A DNA stretch of 64,000 nucleotides from Arctopsyche grandis (taxonomy: Eukaryota > Arthropoda > Insecta > Trichoptera > Hydropsychidae), in contig NC_135362.1 in the NCBI RefSeq assembly GCF_051622035.1, forward strand, positions 11,101,501 to 11,165,500, written 5' to 3'. Positions 1 to 13,349 of the stretch are shown here, piece after piece (the first letter of the stretch is position 1; each line of letters begins with the position of its first letter). The notes beneath the pieces were generated by a model. That model was not told the DNA's origin. It made no database searches and was given only the letters and a program-made list of their open reading frames with translations. The translations under genes were made by a program, and so were the position numbers.

Positions 1-624
1 AAACCCCGGCATTCCCCATAAACGTTTTTTCCCACAAACTGGAAATTCCGTAAAAAATCACCACTTTCCATTATTCTGGAATCTCTACGTTACAATATCA
101 AAATATAAATATTAAAATCGTATTTTAAAAGCTTCATATTATTATTACATAACTATACTATACATAATATTAACATTTTGATAGTTTAACAATCTATTTC
201 ATATAATTCCTGACAAATGAAACACGCCTTGTATGGATGGTAACATAAATATGTGTATGTATTTAAATTATAGTTAGTAAAAAAATACGTATACGAGAAT
301 GCATGTGAAATATTTGTTTGTGAAATATAATACATTTTCATAGAAAGCTAAGCTTGTTGCACGCAGCACATACAATGTCGTGACATACATCGTCTCTAAC
401 GAGATTTCCTTAGATCCTTGTTACATGTTATATGGATACTCGACAGTATTTGTGAGGATTTCTAAAAATGTTACATCTTATTTTCCATGGAGCGGCATAA
501 GCATAATATGAAGCGAATAGGGAAAATATGAAAAAAAGTTCTTGTAAAACAAGTTCTCGTTAGTTCGGAACCATTAAAACTTTTCCGACTGAAATTCATT
601 CGTGTTTACATTATATACCCAGAT

Positions 625-1145
625 CTGGGGAGTCGGATCAGAATTTACTGACTCCGACTCCAATTTGAGCGATTTGAATAAAATTGATTTTTCTTGCCAA
701 CGTCTAAAATTATTAGTAATAAAAATAGTTATAAATTGAAAAAATCAATAAAAATTGACATGTAACCCAGTTTATTGAATTATTGGTAATTAAATAGTTA
801 TATATAAAAATTAAGTTCATTCATAGTATTGTATGTATGTACATACATATGTGTATGAAATTCCACATTAAAATTTGTGAAATTCAACGATTTTATTTAT
901 AATGCAATTTATAAATAAATTATAAAATTTCAATTTATTAGTCGATTCACTTCAATATAATCAGGTACTCTAATTGAAGCATACCGTAATACTATCAATT
1001 AAAAACATAGATAAAGTAAAAATAATATAAGGGACTCGGAGTCGGTTGATTTTTTTCGACTCCGATTCTGACCCCAACTCCGCTTGAAATACTCCGACTC
1101 CACGACTCGAATCTGTCTTCGAATCTGACTCCAACTTCACAGCCT
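625..1145. repeat. GACTCC/GGAGTC-rich dispersed repeat, unclassified
   Basis: Two patches rich in GACTCCGACTCC-type hexamers (about 628-662 and 1028-1136) bracket an AT-rich core. The left patch carries GGAGTCGGATCAG and GACTCCGACTCC. The right patch carries GGACTCGGAGTCGG followed by several ACTCCGACTCC units. Both orientations occur in each patch, as in a degenerate inverted-repeat element. Family and ends are unknown. Confidence 0.35.
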
Positions 1146-3210
1146 TGTTGTATACATATATAGGTATATTCTTTAAATTTAAAATAGGATAAAAAAAACT
1201 GTCATGCGAACAAAACCGATGCGAAACACTCTATTTGATTACTAATGTATGTATGTATGTACATGTACATGTTCTGTATGGTGTATGTGCTGTATGTATG
1301 TATATATATAAAACGCTGGTCAAATAAAAATGATGTACATATTTTTTTTATATGCGTATGCTTGATATTTTATCGATTGATAAAATATTGATGGGCAGTG
1401 CATATTTTAATTTCATTTATTAATGTGAAATTGCAAAGAGCGGACCAAAAGGTTTCCATACAGCACGTTTTCGCTCTCTTTCAGAAAACACGTCTTCATT
1501 TGGTCTTTTTTTTTAACCTCTTGAGTTAAGAGCAGACTGCGCATAATAAACAGAATTTTCCACCAGTGTTTCGACGTAAAACACCGTAAACAAGTCGACA
1601 GGAAGAAAAACAAAACGGAATAAAACCAAAGTAGTCACTGAATAATAGCATTTTATAAATCCCCGAGGAAGCCGTAGTATTTTCATAGTTTTCCGCCTGG
1701 ATACAAATACGTTTTTATGAATGTCATTATATGTACTTGTTAAGATATAATTCATTTATATATTTGAGTTGGAGATTTCCTCCTTTAGATACTATTCACT
1801 CCATCTACATACATACATTTATATTAAGTTTTGATAAAGTACGAGTACATATTGTGATTGTGAGAATGACTGATACTTATTGATCACGTTTTAAAAGTTT
1901 GTAGAAAATGTGTGTGTATTGAGGATAACTCGAACTGCATTATTAATTCTACTTTGGATTAAATAGTGAAATGATTTACTAATGCATTAATTTTGTAATA
2001 CTTTTTCAAAAATATTGGCCGACCAGAATTCATTAGATATGTCCTCTTTTCAATGTTTTAGTTATTTTTTTGTACCATATTATTGTCATCATCTTAATTC
2101 ACAGCCATTCACTATCCACTGCTGGATGAAGCTCTCTCCAACACGCTTCCATTCGTCTCTATTTTGGGCAAATCTCATCTCGCTCATTCAACTGCTAATA
2201 AATATTACAAAAAATATTTCCCTAATTTTTAAACCAAAACCTTCAGCTTCAAGGTTCTACCTTCTGAATTTTCATTATAGCTGTGAGTAAAATAATACAT
2301 AGGTACATATTTACAGGAGCTATATTTTGCTAATATTTGCCTAGATCAAAGAGGTTGCGAAAATGGAATATTCCACAGAATACAGTTTGTTAGACGCTAG
2401 TCGCTCAAAAAGAACACAAAAAATCCAGAAAAACACTCTCATAATATATAAAAGTATATCAAACGTGTGCGACTGTGACCATAGCAGCATACAAAAGTAT
2501 TTTCAATATAACATCACAAAGGTGCACGCGGAGATATGTATGTAGTAGTTTTACAATATGAAATACAAAATACACTCCCATATGTATAATATATATATAT
2601 GGGAAAGAGATAAAGAGAGAACTCTATAAACGAGATTATTTTCGTTTTGAGCGTGTATACGGTGAACGCAATATGCGACATATTCTAATATGTATAGGCT
2701 ACATTACCCACCTAGTACATATATTGTATTGTATTTATTGAATAAAATGTACGATATAGGGCATGTCGCCATAACACTTTGTATGAATACAGGTAAATAT
2801 TTACGCTTAGTTAATTGCGTTATAATTAGTGTTTTGAGAATCCTTACATTGGGTATGCGTATGTGTGTGTGTTCAATCTTCGAGTTCAAATTTGCGAAAG
2901 TAATTTTCATACGGTAGATAATAAGCTCCGTAGCGTTGGGTTGTCGTGTATTCTCGTTATTTATTTTTGTGTAACTTGAGCAGTTTATTATTGAAGTATT
3001 TGTATATAACTTTTAACTTTGTTTGTTCGGCGAACAGAACGTGTATACAAAACACTTTGTTTAATTAAATATTTTTTTACATATCGCTTTGAAGCTTTAT
3101 CTTAAGCTTTAGTTTTATCTTGGAAATCATGTTTTTTAATACCTTTGAAACATATTTTTAATACCTTTGAAACAAAATTCAAATGATGAAAGGTTTCATT
3201 TTTATATTTA

Positions 3211-3470
3211 TACATATGAGCCGTTGTTTTTTTGAAAGTGGCAGAAGTCCAATTTTCAGTTCAAAAAATACTATTTCTGTTTGATTTAATTCGCGAATTG
3301 ATATCACATCTTTTAATTCGATATGTCCAAAATCTCGGAACAACAGAATAAACGTATTACAGACCAACAGTATGTTTAAACGCAAATCGTATTTAATGTT
3401 TTGCAAGATATTTCTTGAAATGAAGAAAAGTGTACTTATGCCTCTTTCAAATATAACTGCTCATATGTAT
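3211..3470 (+). mobile_element. MITE copy 1 (TIR family with core AAAGTGGCAGAAGTCC)
   Basis: A 260-bp element with imperfect terminal inverted repeats of about 40 bp. The left end begins TACATATGAGC and continues through TTTGAAAGTGGCAGAAGTCC. The reverse complement of the right end begins ATACATATGAGCAG and continues through TTTGAAAGAGGCATAAGT. The same unit recurs at 29253-29536 in the same orientation and at 37411-37635 inverted. Short open frames across it are a by-product of the repeat. No transposase is present and the superfamily is not determinable by eye. Confidence 0.7.
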
Positions 3471-5470
3471 AAAATATACATATGTATATCAAGAGAGTAA
3501 TAAACACATGCATAAAAAAATAAATATATATGATTTTATTCAAATTTCAAAAGTAAATAAATTTATATAATTAAATACATATGTATGTATATATTGTATA
3601 GTCGTTTATACATATATGAAGCGTGCGCGAACGCGATTGATAAATCTGTTTCGTTGTGAATTTTCAATACACTGTATGAAAATTATATTTTGAGTTTCAA
3701 AATAGAAAGAAAAGCGATTTTATTAAATTGTTGTATTTTTCGCAATAACCTTTATCGTCATGAATAAAAAATGAAATAAAAAAGCGTGCGCGCGCTGAAT
3801 GAAACGAGATTGAATATGTTAATAGCGATTGTGTTTTAAAATTTCGCAATAAACGAGATACAAATTGAAAATAAACGTAACGATAATAAACGATGCATTA
3901 TTTATGTAACATTAAATTTGGTACGTATTAAATACACACGTAATATATTCGCAATAGCGCGCCGCCTTCCAGATTATTTAACAATAGTACGTGTTTCGAT
4001 TTACTCTCGTCATATGCTGACGAAACAGGCATGTAAACGAGCGTGATTTCCACACACACATGTACACACGGTGACCCTTACATTGCCGGGAAAACGGGTC
4101 ACAGATTTCCCTCATTGACCGGAAGCACGCGAAATCAACGGAACATGAAACCGAATGACCCACGCCACGCAAAAGCTCCGCGTTCCTTTGTGACGGACAA
4201 AAACGATACACGAAAGTGTGTGTGCCTTTCGCTATGGGGGGGTTAAACATGGCGTTACTTTATTTAGTGACGTTTAAAAGACCCAAAAATGTCCATTACG
4301 AGGTCCTTAGAAGTCGCTTGTAACGAACGGGTACGTGCGACTCCCCCTTGTCACGCGCCAAATATCGCTTTCAACACCATCGTACGAAGCGTGCTTATGT
4401 ATGTATGTATTTACATATATATGTATGTATGTATGTACGTACAGGATGTTCGTTGTATTTTATCGGGTGAAATTTTATGCAATTAAGTTGTAAATGTAAG
4501 TGAAAATGTCGCAAACATGCACGTCAAATTTTCTTTGTGTACTGACCAACGGTTGTTGCGAATTTCGATTTTTTTGTTATAAGGTACAATTCTGTAATAT
4601 TATTTTTATTTACAATCAGCATTACAACGTACATATGTATGTATATGATATAATATTGATACCTAAATATAGATGAAATAAAATATAAACAAATAAGAAT
4701 AGTGGTAGACATGGGATTTGTGTGATATTAAGAATAAAGAAATTTAACACAAGAAAAGTAACAAAAAAGATCGGATATATGTATATGAGGGGGAATATTA
4801 TTAACAGAAGAGCAAAATCTATATAAAAAGGAATTACTGGAATAGTTGGAAGAACGGGGATTAATCTGAAATAATGAAGGATTACGGAGGGATGATTGGA
4901 CATTGGAAATATGTAGAATTTTTCTTAATTTATTAAGACTGTCAATTATGCAATTCAAAAGCTTAAACATAAAACAGCAAATTTCCTCCTAGATTTTACG
5001 GAAACAAAAAGATCATTATGAAATAATATTATTATATTATATAATATAGAACTTTAATAATTGTTTTGAACTCAAGTAGATTATTATGATTGTAATTACT
5101 GTAAGAATAGATATTCTATTTTCATTTGTTTATTTTTAACTCGGTCTCTTAAATATAACAAATTTTAAATAGCACATCTCGACTTTAAAAATAGCTTCTT
5201 TATCAGACTATTAATGTTTATTTTGTCGTGGTTTTTAAAGGTATTTTGTGTTGCCTTCCGAGAACCATATAATGATAATTGTTATCATTTACAAATAAAT
5301 AATAACCATATAACCCGGGGATACTCCGTCATTATCTTTTTATTAACATATGTATGTATGTCAAAGCTGGAACTTTTTCCGAAAATTTTGTTTGAAAATC
5401 CTTTGACTTCACCTGAATGGTAAGGTTAAAGTACCATAAGATGTTAAAGTACATTTAACATAACCTGACC

Positions 5471-5497
5471 TTAACCTAACCTGAATGGTTAGGTTAA
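5471..5497. repeat. Perfect inverted repeat of telomere-like TTAACCTAACC
   Basis: TTAACCTAACC, a 5-nt spacer, then GGTTAGGTTAA: an 11-bp perfect inverted repeat built from units resembling the common insect telomere motif TTAGG. Nearby 5408-5525 also has repeated GTTAAAGTAC and TAAGGTTAA blocks. Confidence 0.7.
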
Positions 5498-6019
5498 GTA
5501 CCATGAGAGGTTAAAGTACATTTGAATGGTTCTGTGTATATTGAAAATTGTACTAAATAATACATCATAGCAATGTTAATTCTGAATCTTACATGACAAA
5601 ATCGGTAAGCATTGACTAATGTATGCAAAGTAGGAATAGTCTAGAAATCAACTATTAATTTTCCAATATCAGACCTTGTCCCTCTTAAAATCAAAACATG
5701 TTCCCTACCGACACTCATAAACGTGGTTTAGAATCAATACTTCATAATTATGGGCACATACATACATACATATATAGGTAGAAGTTTTTTTTTATTTTGT
5801 TTATGTATTCGTATATGTAGACGTTTTGGTAGTGGTTTAGCTGAGACGTACACATGTCAATCGAAACGACTATTATAGTACGGCAAGCGTTATCTCAGAC
5901 ATAATGACAGACACACAGACACATAGATACACAGACAGAATAGCAATATTATATATACATATGATGATACAGATATATACCCATTTTTATTTTACACGAC
6001 ATACAATGTATATGGTCAA

Positions 6020-6275
6020 AAATTGTATAGGTACATAATTATTGCAGCATTTTAAATATTTATTAACAAATTTTGAAATGCTGTAAACTCAAATTCTATG
6101 TATGAGAAATAGGACAAGATTGCTAATTTGTTGGAACCGTTTCCAATGAAATCAGATAAGTTGGCAAACTCTGAAAGGAAACGTCACATATCCAAGGCCT
6201 GGCCAGCAACAAATCCAGGGATAGAACCCGTGACCACACAATTGAAAGCATTACAGGCTAACCATTGATCAATGT
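6020..6275 (-). mobile_element. tRNA-derived SINE, family 1, copy A
   Basis: On the minus strand a tRNA-like head has a B-box-like GGTCACGGGTTCTATCC (about 6219-6237) and an A-box-like GGTTAGCC region (about 6257-6264). It is followed by the family body: CTGGCCAGGCCTTGG, GTGAC, CGTTTCCT, AGAGTTTGCCAA, TTATCTGATTTCATTG and AAACGGTTCCAACAAATT. The same body follows tRNA-like heads at 13012, 27762 and 43343. The 3' end near 6020 is approximate. Confidence 0.7.
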
Positions 6276-7779
6276 TGCAAACGATGGAGTAGATCTTCCT
6301 CTTCGGATTTGGCTATGGGAGTGGTATCATCGACCTATTTGAGATTAGACATGCTTTTACCTCCCCTCCCAGTCATCAAACGCCCGTCTCATAATGCACT
6401 CCCCACAATTTAAACATTTGTTTTTGCCATGTTTTGTCGCTCAAATTTTCTCAGTTTTTGAGTATGTTAATTTTTCTATTTATGTATGATTCTAAATGCA
6501 CTAACATTTCACCGTCATATGTATGTATGTATTTCAGATATTCTTAAAATAAAGAATCAGGGCTCGAAGCGTAAATTTTTATTTACTCACACTGTATAAT
6601 GTATTATTTAAACCTTACCGAACCGAAGGTTTGAGCATGGATTAAAAGCATTTGGGTGGCGCTTTTCAAACAAATCCGCTTATTTTGGACGCAGCGCAGG
6701 TCGCGATTGTCCTTAACCCTTTCCACGCCACCCCTGCACGCGTGACCCCTATCCAAATTAGATAACGGTTAATCCGTTGATACCTTTGAACGATTAAGAC
6801 CCTCGGGATCGTGAGGAATTAACGCACACGTTTCTTCAACATTGCAAATACTCAGGTACGAATAATCGATGTTCACAGCATCCGTTCAGTTCAGATCTTA
6901 CTTAATTTCTTATAGTTTTATTTTTTTGAGATCCATCTGTCCAATTTACCATTACCGACTATTCAAGGAAAAAAATAATATAATTCATCAAACTCATGTC
7001 TCGATCTCAAAAATACTACTAATAAATAGTGACGCTGAAAAATTGTTTAACAGATATTTTCAGAATCAGTTGAAATAAATAGTCTTCAGTTTATGACAAA
7101 ACGATTCTTAGATAAAAAAAAAAAAAATTGTCGTAGCTTCACGTTCATTATTCCGATTAAGTTGTGATGATATTTGAGCACACGTTTTGACGCGATTGCG
7201 GATGCCTGTGTGGAAAGGCCCTCGGCAGCATCCGAGTGGAAGTCATTATTGGTACAGTATATAGGGGTTACGCTGGTACTGGTTCAGTGTAGTGTTTCGA
7301 ACGATGAAGGGGAGGGTCATTAAGTGAAAATCGGAGGGAAACCGCACCGGTGGAGACCCGATTGTTCCACTGACGTCAAACGGAAAAACGACCCACTGTC
7401 CCAAGTACAAAGGGACTACGTTTCGAGTTGACAAGGGCTTTTCCGACAGCTACGAGTATAACCACGCCTAATAAACGCACCTTTTTAGCATATGTATTTA
7501 TAGTAGAAGCGTGTGATGATATCGATATGGCGTCATTTATTTTCCCACTGATTGTATACATACATCTATTCCTATACAAGATCTAAAAAATTGTTCTACA
7601 TTTAAATAAGGATTAAGGACAGTTTATTCATTCAATACCTGATAAATTCTCCTATATTTCTGACGCGTTTATTTAGATCTGAACTATAGGTGAATATTTT
7701 GAATATTAGGTGAATTATTTAGATCTGAACTATCGGGGAATTATAATCGTATCATTTCACCTTTCAGATTCGAAAATAT

Positions 7780-8190
7780 AGGCGTTACTGACAGTCGTTA
7801 TTTGTAATATATAATCCTATATTTAATGTAATATATAATTTCGAAAGAGACTTTGTATGTAAATATTGTTGGTCGGTTAATGGTTGGGAGCTTCGAAAAC
7901 AAATCAAAATTTCCAAGACGATATGGGGATGGGGGACGGGGGTGAAGGCCCGGAGGGCACCGGGAGCGAAGGCCCGGGGGGTGCCGGGGGCGAAGGCTCC
8001 CGGGGGTGCAGGGGGCGAATGCCCGGCCGGGGGCAATCGCCGAAGGGGAACTTCATAAACAAAACGTATATTTTTTTTTCGATTCAAATAAATTTAATAA
8101 AAAAACAAATGAATATTTTCTATTAGATTCACCATGTTTAAGCTGTTTATATTACAAATACTGAGCGAAGCCGGGTAAACCAACTAGTAT
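7780..8190 (-). repeat. ACTAGTT-start dispersed repeat with internal GC-rich minisatellite
   Basis: Reading the minus strand from about 8190, it starts ACTAGTTGGTTTACCCGG followed by CTTCGCTCAGTATTT, a start shared in style with segments at 22767, 22908, 27268 and 61757 (ACTAG then a CCCG-type motif). Inside, 7930-8035 is a CpG-rich minisatellite with diverged units of roughly 30 bp containing GCGAAGGCCCGG. The far end near 7780 is a guess. Class unknown. Confidence 0.45.
7930..8035. repeat. GC-rich minisatellite, about 30-bp diverged units
   Basis: Three to four diverged units built on GGGGGCGAAGGCCCGG and GGTGCCGGG. It is strikingly CpG-rich in an AT-rich window. The glycine/proline-rich open frames on both strands here come from the repeat and are not genes. 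Confidence 0.75.
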
Positions 8191-9721
8191 CATATAAAAC
8201 TGTCTATGCTGCTATCGCAAAACTAATATATGCAATTATTTTAATGTTAAAAGTTTATGTACGTGCAGATGAATTTCTGATGAAATATTTTATTTGAGTA
8301 TTTTACTCCATTGTTAATTTTCAAAACAAACAAAATTGTTGAGGGTATTTTCCGGATGCTTTTACTAAAAATTCCATTCGTCGTACTTTAGTTTAATTTA
8401 TAAATTAATTGGATGTGTAAATTGGTCGAATTTAAAATTTTCCGAATTTAATTTACAAATTAGTTTTGCGTGATTGGCTGGGCGAAATTGTGACTCAAAG
8501 CATTCAAAAACAGATTACAGGATTTAAGCGCTGTTAGTATTTTATTAGTATATTAAAGTATACCGTCACGATTTATCCAGGATTCATTTAGGCACATATA
8601 ATCCAATAAATTAAGTAATTAATAAAATCCGAATTAGCAAGAATATCATTTATTTCGATGTATCATATAATATTCAGACTGAACATACATGTGTAAATAA
8701 GTACGTGCGTATGTAAGTTTTAATACTGAATATTAATTATGTGCAAACGATTGTTATAGTCAATTACAGTATACAGTGTATGATAATTGAGTTTTCCTCT
8801 AAAAGAATAAAAAAATATTTTTTTTTTTTATTTCAAAATATTATAATATTTTTCAGTAAAATGTTTTGCAAAATCAATCTCGAAATAATACCATTGAATT
8901 ATTAATTCAAGACATGTTTTATGCAAAAGCGTTACGATTGAATCGCTACACAATTTTCAATGTCGAATTTTCTACAATTTTTATTCCCTGGAATTATCTC
9001 GCTTGTTCCAGACTTGACACATGACGCGTGACTAGACGCCTCTGCTACGACATTTACAAAATTCCCTGGCACTGATTAAGGTACAAAAATACACTCAAGA
9101 GCGGTCGCTTTCTTTTATTTATATTATACAAGCCCAAAATTATCCAAATATGCATACACTATAATCTAAAAGCCTAAATAATTAGGATTTATGTCGGGTA
9201 TATTAAAGAGCGCATTCACCGATCGAACCATAAATCATTGAAATTATTTATTGTTCTTCTATATTGGTATAATAATATGATATTTTCATAGATTGATTTT
9301 TATCGCTTTGCAAAGTATAAATAGTTCAGCGATAAAAACTATCACGAACAGGAGCCCGATTTAATCAGCTGTTATTATATAATACAGTGCTTATTAAGCT
9401 GCGGTACACGAAAGATTTAAAGGAAAAGTAAAAAAAAAAGCATTTGCAAGATTTTTTTCTAGTACTTCTTTTACAAGTTGTAATGAAATTAGTTATGAAT
9501 TTTTCATGTATTTGATGATTCACAAAACAAAATATGTACATGTCTCCAAAAGAGTACGAGCGTGTTGTTATTTTAAGAGTTGAATAAATTAGGCGAATAT
9601 TTATTATTATAATCCGATCGAATTTATTGCAGTGTATATTTATAAATTATAGATGACGTGATGGATTTTAATTTGTGAAAGGCTTTCAAAGCGACTTTTA
9701 TTTATATGAGGTCACCAACCC

Positions 9722-10156
9722 TTGCTCATCAATATGAAACGCGAGGCTTTATCTAATATGGTCTATCGTCTATCGATGGCTCGACGAGCAAATAAATTCC
9801 GTTGCACGTCAAAATCGATAGACGATATCGACCCAAAACAACGCGACCGGAATATAAAAAAGACGACGATTTACCAGGAGGCTGTAGAAACTTTACTCAC
9901 ATTTTTACATGCACCTTCAACTCAAAGAGATGAAGTCTTTCCCAGTGTGGAGTTTTTCTTTGTATTCAACCGATGGCCTATATATTTGTATGGGGAGTGT
10001 GTGGATAGCATCAGAGTTGTCGATAGAAGAATCTGTTTGGAAAATCGTTATCTCCTTTTGTTTTGTCGAAGCTTCTTGCACCGCTTCTTGGTAATGAGAT
10101 TACCTGAAAATTTGCTGGAAAACAAGGAGAGTTTCGCCTCTCGAGAACCACTTTGA
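9722..10156 (+). CDS. Unrecognised 144-codon open frame, probably not a gene
   Basis: An ATG-started frame in a stretch slightly richer in GC than its surroundings. The predicted product is basic at the N-terminal end (KREAL, SMARRANK) with no signal peptide and no motif I recognise. A TATAAATAG lies about 400 bp upstream (near 9316-9324) but too far to be informative. There is no clear splice structure, neighbour or repeat match. In about 15 kb of flanking sequence a frame this long can arise by chance, so I list it only as a possibility. Confidence 0.12.
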   Translation: MLINMKREALSNMVYRLSMARRANKFRCTSKSIDDIDPKQRDRNIKKTTIYQEAVETLLTFLHAPSTQRDEVFPSVEFFFVFNRWPIYLYGECVDSIRVVDRRICLENRYLLLFCRSFLHRFLVMRLPENLLENKESFASREPL

Positions 10157-12668
10157 CAACTCACTCCTTATAGTTTTGCGATAGGGAAAATGTGAGTGGA
10201 AAATTTCGAATGAACGGAAATATGCAGAATGACAGACTGAATTTCTTCTTATAATTAGCTTTTCCTTATAACACTTTATGATAATATTTAAAATTTTAAA
10301 ATGTTAATTACTTTATAAGTGCTTAAAGTAATTAAAATTTTATTATTATTACATATTTTATGTAATAATAATATTAAATTAAGTAAGCATAAATATAAAT
10401 ATTAAATTTCAAATAAATATTACAATCTTATGGAAGCCACATTACAACGTTGCTATTGTTCCCGTTTCTGATAATATTAAAATTATTGCAACCTATGTTA
10501 AGCATATACATATACATATATACATATGTATATATAGGATGGGACAAACGATTAGTAATACTGGCTAAAAGTTTGTCCATGAACAAACTACATATGCATA
10601 TTTTTTTCTTTTGTATTCACTTATAACTGGCCAGATATTTTCGTGTATCAACAAACTAGTATATTCATGAACGAATGAAATGTACACTTGGACTGTAACA
10701 TAAACATAAAAATTCAATTCATTTAGAATAAATTTAATCAGTTCAACCTTGAAAAATATATAAGTTTGAAAAAACTACATATGTATTTGCTTAATATTAC
10801 TTTACGAAATAATATGCTTTTTAATACTACCATTTCTGCTATATGTATTTTGTAATTGTTTACTGTAAATTTTTGTAAACGTCTATAGCCTGTACATATC
10901 TATTCGACCACATTAGCTATTGTGAAGATACATATGAACAAATTAAACAAACATACACAGATCTTCGTCTTTTTATTTGATGTTGACTGAAGTTTATATG
11001 TTGTTACATTAAAAAGGGGAATTTTTCGCATAAAATATTTTTTGACATATGTACATATGGATGTAAAAACATTATAATTTATTGTCTAAAGAAACTCGTG
11101 TGAAGGTTAAGTGTTAAAAAATAAAGAAAAAAAAACAGCACTGCCTATGAATTAACTTTTAATATTTTAACCTAATTTTTCACCAACCATGTCAACTCAT
11201 TTACTCGTAATTAATGCGCGAATATATCAAACATATTTTTTAAATTGATTTGCCAACAGATGTCTCTGTGAAATTTCCACGAATTTCACGCCAGTTTATG
11301 CGTGTTTTATGTCACATGAATGATAGATTATTCTCTCGTATATTTGAATAGATACCACCTGCCTCGCAATAATTCTCTGTGATGAAAAACAAATAAACCG
11401 GCTCTCATCACATTTTCCGTGCGCTTTATAATCGCACGATATTTTTGTTTATTTTTTCACGTTTCAAAAAGCAGCAGATCATATCGTAAAGAGACTCGTA
11501 CGCGGAAATATGCATAAGCCAGATGCGAACTACCCTTTTCATTCTTTTTTAAAAATAAATAAAGTGGATTTTTAATATTATTTTCCGTACATACTGTACA
11601 GATAGATAAAAACTTATGTTTTTTAATACACCGTATACACAAACATTGTACTGCACGACAAAAAATAAATAAACAAGGGTGGTGTGTATGCAAATATAAT
11701 TACTTAAGATTTTTAATATTCAAAAATGTATATCTAAAAATAATTTATGTATTAATACTATTGTAATTTATATGTAGAATATCAAACAATATGAGAATTT
11801 TGATGAATGTTAAAAGTATTTACTTACATATCTACAGATATTTACATTTACATATTAATATTTAAAAATACTTGTGACCTTCCTTGAACTCTTAAACAAT
11901 TTTTAGGTACCATTTGAGCACTGATTTTGTCAATCTTTTGTCCATTCTTCTAACTATGCCGTTTTAATCTCTTCACTCGCTCCATTATTCCAGCTACCCT
12001 AGTAAAACCCATTATTCCGTTTCATGTCTCTCCCAATTATTATTTTGCACATATAATTGTTTGACAGGATAAACTAAAATACATACATATGTACACATAT
12101 AGAATTTTATTGATTTTCACATAAAATTATATTAAATATATCTGGAAAGCTGAATTTATATCAACGTATTAGAATTTATAGAACTACGGGCAACTCAAAA
12201 TTTTCAAAGCAGTCCGAATACTAAAAAAAGGCGAAATTCAAAACCCTGTAAATAAACGAGAATCCCTCAAATTCAACAGAGCATATGGATATTTTATATT
12301 ATGTTTCGCGATTGCGATTTTCACACTCGATCCGATCGAGCGAATTGTCGGGTTTCGCATGGAAAGCTATTCAATTTTCCCGAGCTCGAAAATAACACAC
12401 ACACACATACAGACCGACCCCCACGATCTGAAATATGATCGAGAACATTATTAAAAAGTGCCAGATAAAACATTTCATTCGTAAATGTAAATTCAAATGC
12501 GGAATAAGGGGAACGGAAAAAAAGAAATATATTATGTATATGATTCCATTAACCGACCGTTTATCACCTTTTCGGTTTTAATCGCAATCGAACGTAAATA
12601 CTCGGACAGACAGGAGGTTCATACGATCGTAAAAGAAATAATATGGACATTTAAAAAAAATATATCGT

Positions 12669-12742
12669 TGGCCCATGGGGGGATCGAACCCACGACCTTC
12701 GCGTTATTAGCACGACGCTCTAACCAACTGAGCTAATGGGCC
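12669..12742 (-). tRNA. tRNA-Ile, anticodon AAT
   Basis: On the minus strand a 7-bp acceptor stem (GGCCCAT with ATGGGCC), the D-arm GCTC-AGTTGGTTA-GAGC, an anticodon arm with loop CTAATAA (anticodon AAT at 12706-12708), a 5-nt variable loop and the T-loop TTCGATC form a complete cloverleaf. A and B boxes are intact, and a T-run lies about 9 nt past the discriminator base (12653-12660), as expected for a Pol III terminator. The T-stem (GTGGG against CCCCC) has one T-C mismatch where isoleucine tRNAs normally keep a pair, so it may be a diverged or ailing copy. CCA is not encoded, as is normal for nuclear tRNAs. Confidence 0.88.
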
Positions 12743-13011
12743 ACATGCTACGTATTATTTCAGTTTTTTACTCAATGGAATTAATCTTTAGTATTTTCTT
12801 ATAATTTTGTAAACAGCTGTATTGACATAGAACTACATGTATATGTGCATATGAATATTATCCGAAACATATGTCACCTTTAAAATCGTTATAAATCCAT
12901 AAAATGACAATAATAACAGTTGCGAAAAATATATGAATTTGGTAAATACATAGTATGCAGAGTCCCGTTACCAAATAAATGTATTATTTTATTTTATTTT
13001 TATATGTATAA

Positions 13012-13345
13012 AGCCAGCAGCATGGCTCGGTGGTTGCGCTTATGCTTAGCACCGAGAGGTCGCCGGGTTCAATTCCGTGAGCTGACCTTGATCTATTCTG
13101 AGTATAACCTTTAATGCTGCTGGTCACACTTGGATATTTGTGACTGCAAGTTGATCGTTTCCTATCATAGATTGTAAATTTATCTGATTTCATCGTTGAA
13201 ACGGTTCCTCCATCAAATTGGCTAACATCCTACCCACTATGTCACCACTATTTGAATATGATTTATGTAAATCCATATATATATCGCGAAATTTAGCGAT
13301 TTGTGTAATAAAAATGCTGCAACAATTGTAAGGCGCGTTGGGGTT
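13012..13345 (+). mobile_element. tRNA-derived SINE, family 1, copy B
   Basis: The tRNA-like head has ATGGCTCGGTGGTTGCGC (A-box region, about 13021-13038) and GCCGGGTTCAATTCC (B-box, about 13062-13076). The body follows: GCTGGTCACACTTGG, TTTGTGACTGCAAGTTGATC, GTTTCCTATCA, TTATCTGATTTCATCG and AAACGGTTCC. Compared with copy C, the head matches loosely and the body clearly. The end near 13345 is set by loss of similarity. Confidence 0.7.
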
Positions 13346-13349
13346 TACC

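Noticed and set aside
3179..3406. Apparent conserved peptide shared with 37486-37695
   Set aside because: The similarity follows from the MITE's DNA sequence, extends into its inverted ends and has no coding signature.
9722..10156. 144-codon + strand frame as a real gene
   Set aside because: No recognisable motif, no splice or neighbour support; kept only as a very low-confidence entry.
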